From Gigaspora margarita (Eukaryota; Glomeromycota; Glomeromycetes; Diversisporales; Gigasporaceae): 64,000 nucleotides of DNA. Below, piece by piece: positions 37,095 to 45,742 of the stretch (its first letter is position 1; every line of letters begins with the position of its first letter). Under the pieces are notes generated by a model. That model was not told the DNA's origin, ran no database searches, and worked only from the letters and a program-made list of their open reading frames with translations. Made by a program: the position numbers and the translations under genes. The DNA is taken from positions 192,562 through 256,561 of the forward strand of contig WTPW01000188.1 in assembly GCA_009809945.1 (NCBI GenBank), written 5' to 3'.

Positions 37095-38195
37095 TTCTAA
37101 AGCTATTGATCATTCCTTACATGATATTTGTAATAATGATAGACCTTTTGGAGGCATTGTAGTGGTTTTTGGTGGTGACTTTGCCAAATTTTACTGTTAT
37201 TATAAAAGGTTTACAAGAACAAACAGTTGCTGCTTCTTTTCAATGATTCTACTTATGGCAACATATTAAAATTCTAATACTATGACAAAATATGCATTTA
37301 GAGTCTGAATCTGATGAATATAAAAAATTTGCATATTGGCTTTTAGATGTAAATATATACTAAATTGTATTTGACTATATGAATATTTATACTAATTTTA
37401 CTTAATTGTTTAAATTTTTTAAATTGAAAATAGATCAAATATTTCTGAATCACAAAATACAATTTTACTTCCTGAATATATCAAGTTGGACCTAATATAC
37501 AATCACTTATTAAAGCAGTTTACTCTAATATTGAATGAACAACCCTTAATGGTGACTTTTCTGGGAGAGAATGCTTTTATTTGCTCAAAATAATGATGTT
37601 TATGATATTAAAAATATTGTTCTTGATATGTTTCCAGGTGATAAATATACTTATTTAAGTGCTGATAATATTATAATCGAAGATAGAGCTAATAGTAATA
37701 ACATATATCCTATTGAGTATTTGAACTCTCTTAATCCTTTTGGAATGCTACCTTCTAAGCTTGATCTTAAAATTGGATGTCCAATTATGCTTCTTCAAAA
37801 TCTTGTACCTAATCAAGGACATTGTAATAGTTCTTGTTTAAGTGTTATCAAGCTTTTAGATCAAAGTATATATTCTTACTGGAAGTTGTGCTAAAAATTT
37901 GGTTTTTAATTCTCACATTACTTTAACACCATCTTCAACTGAATTACCTTTTAAATTTAAACAAAGACAATTTCCAGTTTGTTGTGCATTTGCTATTATT
38001 ATAAATAAGTCTAAAGATCAATCACTTAAATATGTTGGACTAGATTGCAGAACCTGTGTTTTTTCACATGGCCAGCTTTACTTAGATCTTTCTAGATGCT
38101 TTGTTGCTCAGTCAATCAAAGTTCTTTTTCCACATAATTCACATAACTGTACTGCTCTAAATATTGTTTATCCTGAAGTATTATTATTTAATTAA

Positions 38196-39331
38196 TTAAA
38201 TAATTAAAGAGCATGATCTTTCAAATAATAATATTATACAAATCTAAATAAAATAGTACATTTTTTTTTGTTCATGAACCAATTTAAAACATTTTAAATA
38301 AATATATACTATTTTGAATACAAAACTATAAAAATGCTATATTGAATAAAATCTATACTTATATTCCAATTAGTTTTACAAACTTTTACAGTTGCTATTT
38401 AAAATAACTTAATTTTAACTTCACTTAGATTAAAAGACACTTAAATCTATTTTATATCTACTCTAATTAGCAAACTTACACTAGTTGTATTAGTAAGGCT
38501 TCTACAAAATTTAACCAAAATTTTTGCTATTTTAAAAACTTAACAACCCTATTTTTTTCTTATAATACTACTAATTATACTAAAACTACTATCTTTCTTT
38601 AATATAAATTTAGATATTAGTAAATAAAATCAATTTATACTTTTCAAATTATAGATATGTATTTAAATAAAATAACTTTATTGTTTGTTTTTTATAGCAT
38701 TCAAAAAAACTTTATTATTATATTTTTTTATATATATCATTTTGATATAAATTTATTACAATATTTTATTATTATTACTTTATTTAACTATTTATTATTA
38801 TAGACCTCACGTTAAAAAAAAATTTTTTTTTAATATTATTGACAGTGATATAAACTATTATTATTGTTACTAATATAAAATTATGGTTACTATATATTTA
38901 TTTATTCTTCATACTAATATAACACTAAATTTAAGCTAATAAGTATTTTTTTTTGATCATTCAATTTTATCTTGAATATAATCCATTTGCAAATTAAATT
39001 TCTTTTTTATAATACAGTTTAGCAAGTATTATTGTACTTTTAGAAATTATATATATCAAAATTTTTAAAAAACCACCTTTTTTAAATTTAATTAGCATTC
39101 ACTTAGCATTACCTTATTTAAAATTTTAATATATTGTATTATAGTAATATCTATATATAAGTTAATAGTATTTTAACTTTATATTTTAATAATACTTATA
39201 TATATTATATACAAAATAATCCTTATATATATTATATACAAAATAATACTTATATTATATACAAAATAATACTTATATATATTATATACAAAATGATACT
39301 TAATTCCGGAGCAACGCGACGGGTCTGCTAG
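38196..39331 (+). mobile_element. Helitron 3' tail with CTAG terminus
   Basis: Downstream of the helicase the sequence is non-coding and AT-rich. From 39183 to 39300 it contains five copies of a unit of about 27 bp (TATATATTATATACAAAATAATACT-like, here shortened: TTATATACAAAATAATACTT). It then ends CCGGAGCAACGCGACGGGTC, TG, CTAG at 39328-39331, followed by T. A GC-rich imperfect hairpin (CCG..GC-loop-GC..CGG) just before CTRR, followed by T of the AT target, is the standard Helitron 3' signature. The strand agrees with the helicase remnant. Confidence 0.8.
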
Positions 39332-39504
39332 TTCTAAATACTAAAAACTAGAAAATTTTGTATAAACTCTAGTAAACATAGCAAAATACTAGGAGAAATA
39401 CGTAGTAGTAACCCTCTTATTTTACTATTTAATTTTTTTATTTTATTTAAAATATATTTATTACTATAGTTTTTAAATTTTTATTACAAATTTCTTAAAT
39501 TCAT

Positions 39505-39770
39505 ATATATATGGGCTAGGTGCTGAGAAAAGGGCGGAAATTGACAAAAAAAAAAGATCTTTGAAAATCAATTTTTATGTTATAAATTTTATAATAAACC
39601 ATAAGAAATTACAAACTTTAAAGAGCTATACTGCAAATTTTTATTAATATAACTACCTTTGTGTTTTAAGTAAAAAATGATCCTAATCTTATTCTAATTA
39701 ATTTATGTAAAAAAAGTCTTTTGAAAAAATTGTCATTTTGGGCCCTTTTCCCAGCACCTAGCCCATATAT
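39505..39770. mobile_element. MITE, GGGCTAGGTGCTG ends, 8-bp duplication AAATTCAT
   Basis: Starting ATATATATGGGCTAGGTGCT at the left and ATATATGGGCTAGGTGCTGG in reverse complement at the right, the inverted repeats run for about 40 bp. AAATTCAT lies directly outside both ends (39497-39504 and 39771-39778). It inserted 170 bp downstream of the Helitron terminus. Superfamily uncertain: hAT (8 bp) or Mutator-like (9 bp, if TAAATTCAT is counted). Confidence 0.8.
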
Positions 39771-39831
39771 AAATTCATTCTTATAAAAAAAATTTATTAC
39801 TTTAATATGTCAAATTAATAATTCAATTGCT

Positions 39832-40197
39832 ATTAACGATTGTTTAACTTCTTCAATTAATAAGAATTCTAATCCCAATGGTCGGCCATGTGCAGAAACA
39901 TGGGATACAATTAGTGTTGCCTGCTGCAAAGTCGCAACTTAATATTTACAGCTTATTTATGCTATAATTATTACAAAATAAGTCATAAATATTATATTAC
40001 TGATGTCACATTCTATTGCGACGATAAGTTGCAACCCTAGTGGCGCAATAAAAAAGTCACACTTCATATTTGCAACAAGCAATACTAGATGCGATAAAAA
40101 AAAATTGAAAAAAACCTATTCTATTCAATGCAAATATTGTTCTAAACATTGGCAAAGAGGAGCACCTGATAATGGAATCACACTAATGATAAATTAA
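39832..40197 (+). pseudogene. BED-type zinc-finger remnant, probably of a hAT transposase
   Basis: The frame at 40003-40197 contains YSIQCKYCSKHWQRGAPDN, with the C-x2-C and following W..G.P spacing of BED fingers that start hAT transposases. Upstream (39832-39911), in another frame, NGRPCAETWDTI resembles the segment that normally precedes such a finger. The two pieces are separated by a 128-bp MITE-like insert (39912-40039). The usual C-terminal H-x-H half of the finger is not visible, since the frame stops soon after. If this reading is right, it is the only hint in the window of a transposase that could act on the many hAT-like elements. It is clearly inactive. Confidence 0.5.
39912..40039. 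mobile_element. Small MITE-like insert in the BED-finger remnant
   Basis: The left end is TAGTGTTGCCTGCTGCAAAG and the right end, in reverse complement, is TAGGGTTGCAACTTATCGTC. Both soon reach a GTCGCAA motif, giving an imperfect inverted repeat of about 28 bp. TAGNG starts fit hAT. No convincing target duplication. Confidence 0.45.
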
Positions 40198-40269
40198 CAT
40201 AAATGACATATTCGATGATGACAAGTCTTATATCATGAGTCAAAATATTTCTATTTCTATTTTACTTCA

Positions 40270-40536
40270 ATGAATTCTAATAGCTTTATGGCTTCTAAAA
40301 CAAATCTAAATATCGAAGACATAGTAGACCTTACTTTATATATATTTTTTAATTTAATAACACAATCGTATTGTGAAAAATTTAGACACAATCTAAACCT
40401 ACATCAAACAAGGTCGTGGAATATGGACTTTGAAGCATCAAATATTGTTGATGAGGTCTTAAAGATTGAGACGATAATAATTTGCTTAAAAGAAAATGCA
40501 GATGCTAATATAAAAAAAAAAACAATGCTCAAATAA
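40270..40536 (+). CDS. Small hypothetical protein or remnant, 88 aa
   Basis: An open frame of 88 codons. I do not recognise the family. The translation has no membrane segment and ends in a lysine run after NIVDEVLKIETIIICLKENADANIKKK. It is convergent with the ATPase gene, 330 bp from that gene's stop. It might be the distal part of the same decayed transposon as the BED remnant, or a short gene. Support is length and composition only. Confidence 0.3.
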   Translation: MNSNSFMASKTNLNIEDIVDLTLYIFFNLITQSYCEKFRHNLNLHQTRSWNMDFEASNIVDEVLKIETIIICLKENADANIKKKTMLK

Positions 40537-40866
40537 ATTTGTTTTTTATCAAATTTTATCATGAGTATTGTCAGCATCTCTGATATGAAACAGACTTTGA
40601 ATCATCTGAATCTCATTTAATTTAATGCTTAAATTTTATTGTATCATATACTAACGTTAAACAAAGTTCTGAATTCAAACGACTTTAACTCGTTTTTACT
40701 TTATTTATAAAATCTTTTATTAAATTCTTTAAATTGACAGTTTTGTAAAGTTACTATAATAAGTCAATTATTAATCTATATTAATAAGTTATATTTATCT
40801 CAAGTTGATTCACAACTTCCATTGTAAAAAAAAATGTAAAAAAATTTTATAGTACTTTAATAAACC

Positions 40867-43222
40867 TTAATGGTTCACACCATTAGTTGTAATTTTTGAT
40901 CTATTCTTTTCATTTTGGAATCCAAGAACAGTTTCAATTACATCTATCATAATACTTGAACTCAAATCTGTACCCTTATCTTGCGCCAACTTTCTTGCAA
41001 TATGAATAACATTACGAATCTCACGGCCATTCAACTCATAATTAACAAAGTCATCAGCCTTGAAAGGAAGATTGCCACGTCTTATGAAATTAGCCCATGT
41101 TCCAAGTCTTTCTTTTTCATTGAGTTTTGGGTAATGGAAGAACATGCTAACTCGTGAACAGATAGCATCATCAAAATTTGTAACTCGATTTGTTGTCAAA
41201 AAGAGGACTCCTAAAAAGTGGATGAACAAATAAGGATGGTAATAAAGGTAAGCATTACATAAGCAGTAACGAGAGAAATAGAAAATGAATGCAAAATTTT
41301 ATACCTTGATAATATTCAAGCAGACGCAAAAATACACCAACCATCGCATTACGTTCTATATTGAGTGTATCACGCTTTTCAAGATAAATATCAGCCTCGT
41401 CAAGTAGGAGGACAGCCCTCCATTTATGAGCGATATCTAAGACCTTAGTCAAATTTTCTTCTAGTCTGTTTAAAGAGTTGAAGGTGTTATGTTAACATGA
41501 ATGATAAAAACTATTAAACAGATTCCCTTGAAATAATGTATATATATATATATATATATGAGTTTAATTGGCTGTATCGTCAGATAGGGTGAAAATTTGA
41601 TGGTGATACTGGAAGCTGCAATACTTTCCTCCCAAATATAACGACCATTTTACACAAATAAAAATTTAAGCAAAATTTTACTTACTCTTTAGCTTTGGTT
41701 CCGAGTTCGTGTATAGTAAGATTCCATAGCGGTCGTCTTAGAAATTCAGCCACGCATTCAGCTGTCAATGTTTTTCCAGTGCCAGGTGGTCCATAACATA
41801 GAAAGATGCAGCCATTACCTTTATTGGATATAGGATCAAGCGTCTTTTCCAATTGAATGTTTGTTTTTTTTAGGTCACCGTATTGTCTCACTAACCCTGT
41901 AAGCATGTCTTTTTTATTCTGAGATATTACTAAATGGTCAATGGCATCCTCATCAAAATGAATATCTGAAAACTTTGAGACTTCGAACATGCCCCACTCT
42001 TTTAGAGCAAAGCTAAACCCATACACCACTGCAGATGCGAGAAAATAATTGTCATCCAGAGGGATTTCATCCTTTTCAAGGTAAACACCCTTTTCATTAT
42101 ACAATTCAACATCACCTTTGTTTGGTGGTTTAGCATTACCCATGTCATACTGAGGATTCATTGTTGCAAAACTTCGGAGATCAATCATAACACGACCATC
42201 AGCTCTTAATTTCTCTATTTGCATACAGCCATCTATTACGCGTCTGCGCATTAACGAGCCTTCATATTGCATAAAGCGATTCCCTAAGGCAAGCTCAAAA
42301 AACCGACTTCCATTTTTAACAATTGATTCCTTGAGGAAATCATAAGCATTAGAAAATTTAAATGGAACAACAGGTAAATCAGAGAAGCTCCTTTGTCCAT
42401 CGAATTCTCTTATTCTACGAACTATACTGCAACGTTTAAATCCGTTGCCGTCACAATCAACCACCGTAAGAGTAATTTCAAAATATTTTCCACAATCATT
42501 TTGTTTTTCTAATGCTGAAGAAATTATACCTCCAACTTGTTGACCGGACATACCACACCGACTATAGAAATTTCAGGATATGAAATTTTGATTTTTGAGC
42601 AAACAGAAGCAGTCACATACAGATTACTTAATTCATCTTATTATGAAATGAAAATTTCAAGTGATACTTACTACCATACGTTCAAGTTTGCTGTATAAAA
42701 TACCCATAACATATCAAATGAAACTGTTTTGCTTTTGAGCATCAAAGTATGAAGTTTAATCAAATCTTTATGTTCATATTTAAGGAATTCGTTCAAGTGA
42801 TATACATGGCACTTAGTTTTCGGGTCAGAATGATTTTCTAGTAATAATAATTTTAATTTAATTAATTATATTCATGATTTATCAAAATTTCTATGAAAAC
42901 ACTTGAAATTATTACCAGAAATATCACTTAGTTGATCCATCACATGATATAAATCCAGAGCATTGATTTTAGGTTTTTCTTTATGCAAGTTTCTGTAGTC
43001 AGGAAGAAGGTTTCGTAGAATTTCTATCAACTGCGCTGAATTTAACTCAACATAAGTTTTTTCATACTGTGAGTAAACGACATTAAAAGGGACAGCTTTG
43101 GTTTGTTCATTATCAACTTTTGCTTTGCGTTCCACTCGATAATGGTCTTTTGTTTCTTCGAAACATGACCACTTCCAATTCCATCTTAAAGATTCATCGT
43201 CAAAATTTTTAATGTTCGACAT
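40867..43222 (-). CDS. AAA+ ATPase, five exons, 617 aa
   Basis: Exons on the - strand are 43222-42916, 42837-42672, 42561-41686, 41465-41305 and 41210-40867. The introns begin GTAATA, GTAAGT, GTAAGT and GTATAA and end in AG. The spliced length is 1,854 nt, and every junction keeps the frame and joins known motifs. Residues 1-about 370 form the N-terminal domain of fungal AAA ATPases (ALDLYHVMDQL, FDMLWVFY, then the region around RVMIDLRSFATMNPQYDMGN). Residues 415-422 are Walker A (GPPGTGKT), 467-473 Walker B (AVLLLDE), 508-512 sensor 1 (LTTNR) and R523 the arginine finger. ELNGREIRN near the end is the sensor-2 region. All catalytic residues are present, so it should hydrolyse ATP and remodel proteins; the substrate is unknown. 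Intron 3 carries an (AT)n tract at 41542-41560. A triplicated repeat lies 130 bp upstream of the start. Confidence 0.92.
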
Positions 43223-43349
43223 AATTTTAAATGCTTTTGTAAAAAAAGTGAAGAACTTAAAATCGTTATAAACGTGGTGTATTTAAGTTTTTTTGAATGT
43301 ATATGTAAATACCCTACTAAATCAATAATTGTCTCTTTTGACACTCTTT

Positions 43350-43952
43350 ACACTCAAATTAGTATGCATTACGGTTTTATTACTCCGATTATAATTTTAA
43401 TACTACTTTGTTTAATTTTTCTATAGCTTACTAAAATTGGTTACTGCGTTTAATATCGCAAAATGAGCACAATCTGCCCATCCAAAATTCAAGATTACTA
43501 GATCTTGTTATTAATTTCATGAATGTAATAAGTTTTTTAAATTGTCTATACCGACACGTAACACTCAAATTAGTATGCATTTTACGGTTTGTTATTCCGA
43601 TTATAATTTTAATACTGTACTACTTTGTTTAATTTTTCTATAGCTTACTAGAATTGGTTACTGCATTTCAATATCACAAAATATCAAAGATTCAAGATTA
43701 CTAAGTTTTTTAAATTGTCTATACCGACACGTAACACTCAAATTAGTATGCATTACGTGTTACGGTTTTATTATTCCGATTATAATTTTAATATTACTTT
43801 GTTTAATTTTTCTATAGCTTACTAGAATTGGTTACTACATTTCAATATCGCAAAATGAGCACAATCTGCCCATCCAATATTCAAGATTACTAGATCTTGT
43901 TATTAATTTGCATGAATGTAATAAGTTTTTTAAATTGTCTATACCGACATGT
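43350..43952. repeat. Three-copy tandem repeat upstream of the ATPase gene
   Basis: Units start at 43350, 43561 and 43734, each with ACACTCAAATTAGTATGCAT and ending near CTATACCGACAYGTA. Units 1 and 3 are about 211-218 bp; unit 2 is 173 bp because it lacks about 38 bp around the GAGCACAATCTGCCCATCCA part. Identity is very high, so the expansion is recent. The position just upstream of the ATPase start makes an effect on its promoter possible. Confidence 0.88.
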
Positions 43953-44035
43953 ATACGTATTTGATATTTACGTATGGCGCTGGAGATCTACAAAGCCACA
44001 ACCTATAGGGGTAATCATAAATGTAACACGTTTTC

Positions 44036-44247
44036 AAAAAGATGCAGATTATTATTATGCAGAATGGCAAATTTAGCTCTTTTATTCTATACTAGGTTAT
44101 TTTTGAAGTCCGATGGAAATTAAATAGGATAGTCGGGCATAATAATTTTTGTTATCAAATTCGGAATTTGATCTACCCTCTATAGGGATAATCATAAACG
44201 TAAAAAGAGCTAAATTTCCCATTATGTATAATAATCTGCATCTTTTT
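44036..44247. repeat. Inverted repeat with 46-48-bp arms
   Basis: The arms 44036-44083 and 44202-44247 (AAAAAGATGCAGATTATTAT versus its reverse complement, ending TTTAGCTCTTTT) match almost throughout. A TATAGGG(G)ATAATCATAAAYGTAA segment also occurs just before each arm in the same orientation (44005 and 44181), so the structure mixes direct and inverted repeats. Probably a decayed MITE. Confidence 0.7.
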
Positions 44248-44566
44248 CGGCCGTAAATGTACTTAGTCAGTAGTGGCTATAACAATGAACAAACATCATT
44301 CGAGTTGACGTAAAGTCAACAGATCGAAAAGATGCTAAGCATGGTGATGCGCATCGTGGAACCATCAACCAGAACAAGTCCGGTCAGATAATCAACGGAG
44401 GTGAGTATGATTTGAATGACTTTCCATAAACAGTAATCACTAACTTGATAAAGGCGGCAATGAGAACAAAGGGGAAATCGGGCCTTATGCAAAGATTGCT
44501 CACTCAACTGCGACAGACCACAATCTGCGACCCAACCCTCCCTCTCAAAAGAATCCGGCCATTCTC

Positions 44567-45021
44567 AATATTGACGTCAGCCTACATTATGCAGGAGGTC
44601 AGCATTAAACCGCACAAACTCAACAAACTCAAATGCTATATAAGCAAATATTCAATATCACATGTTCATATTGACGGCCGGCCTGCATTATGCAAATGCG
44701 GGCGGGAAACCACCGGCCAGCGCTAAGCCGCATAAACAACTGCTTACGGTTATCTCCCGGCGCAATATTATTGCTATTTCCGGGAGCACATCCCGTTTCA
44801 GTTTCAATAACACATAAATCACGGCTAAATGAACCTGCCATTTTCATAATTATAACTACTGAATATCAATTCACATCACATGTTAATATTAACGGCCGGC
44901 CTGCGTTACGCAGGCGGGAAACCACCGGCCAGCGCTAAACCGCACAAACTCAACTGCTTACGGTGATCTCCCGGCGCAATATTTATTTGCTGTTTCCGGG
45001 AGCAACTCCCGTTTCAGTTCG
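44567..45021. repeat. GC-rich tandem repeat, unit about 220 bp, function unknown
   Basis: Three units: a degenerate one (44567-44640) and two close copies (44670-44804 and 44891-45021). The core reads ACGGCCGGCCTGC, GCGGGAAACCACCGGCCAGC, GCTAARCCGCAYAAAC, CTGCTTACGGT, ATCTCCCGGCGCAATATT, TTTCCGGGAGCA, CTCCCGTTTCAG. It contains several GC hairpins (GGCCGG with CCGGCC, CTCCCGG with CCGGGAG). It is strikingly GC-rich inside a roughly 25-30% GC setting. Overlapping frames on both strands exist but diverge between copies by indels, so a protein is unlikely. It could be a structured RNA, a young repeat, or transferred sequence. Confidence 0.8.
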
Positions 45022-45742
45022 CATATCGCAACTAATATAATCTGCATCCATCAAATAAAATTAAACTCCGGTATATCAGACCGGACCATTCCAATTGTAA
45101 GAAACATGCGTGCAATGATTTTCGAACAAATAATAAAATCCTAGCCTAATCAAAGGCACTTCCCTCAATTGAATGAACAAAGAATCCGATTTGTTCAGAA
45201 CGATCAAACCGGCCAATCAGATTCTTTATTTAATTCATTGGGAGATTGATTAATTTTTGGTTTACATAATAATTAACCCCGTAAAAAATTTAACGGTTTT
45301 CAAAACCGAAAGTGATTATTCACAAGAATCTCGAATACTTTAACTTAACGTTAAGGAAGATTATTAAATTTAATGTATATGCACATATATGAATTTAAAC
45401 AATTTGCAAATGACTATGCAACTTTTTAGTATAATTAATGTTTTTTTCTTCTGCTTTTCTTTACTGATTTACCTTTTCTATTGAAGAAATCTCTAATTGA
45501 TGTAAATAATTGTATTAATATTACAATTAATATCATTCCAATTTCAATAAAATGAAGTGACTTATAAAATCTTCTAGTGGTTTGCTAGCAAAGAAAGAAA
45601 TGGAGTCATCATGAGAACGATAAATAATTTCAAAAATGATATTATTAAGTTTAAACTGTTCATTAATTTAGTTTTATATGGCTTGAAAATTGACAACAAA
45701 AGAAAATACAAAAGTTCGTAATAAGCAAACCCATAGTTTGTA
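45022..45742. other. Non-coding stretch, one imperfect hairpin
   Basis: 45160-45245 forms an imperfect stem (CTCAATTGAATGAACAAAGAATC-like arm against GATTCTTTATTTAATTCATT), with a loop containing GATCAAACCGGCCAATC. The rest has no gene signal and is the 3' flank of the broken membrane-protein gene. Confidence 0.45.

Larger units (their letters stand above)
33390..38195 (+). pseudogene. Decayed Helitron Rep-helicase gene
   Basis: Conceptual reading across stops and frame changes gives the order of a Helitron protein. A leader piece ends EFLVDTWASAEQN (33470-33510). The Rep region includes NWKKIIDKFLSGQISANRPD (33750-33810) and KRGLPYMHFL (33906-33935). Then come VHGPYDACN (34050), IVPYNPVLS..INIEVCASI (34230-34300), and NMVRLALHLPEMHQVVFDPN to QEFPQNFVWNKQELKW (34520-34740). 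The SF1B helicase carries Walker A RPAGTGKTFIYNILA (35402-35447), ASSGLAALL (35487-35515), PFGGIVVVFGGDF (37148-37186), LSADNIIIED (37656-37685) and FPVCCAFAIIINKSKDQSL (37971-38025), ending FSHGQLYLDLSR. In active relatives Rep nicks and joins single strands and the helicase unwinds. In the Rep site the usual H-x-H reads Y-M-H, so one metal-binding histidine is lost. The helicase is split by the insertion at 35676-37094. Confidence 0.9.

Noticed and set aside
44445..44938. Overlapping frames of 72-93 codons on both strands in the GC-rich repeat
   Set aside because: GC-rich sequence has few stops, and frames are not kept between copies.
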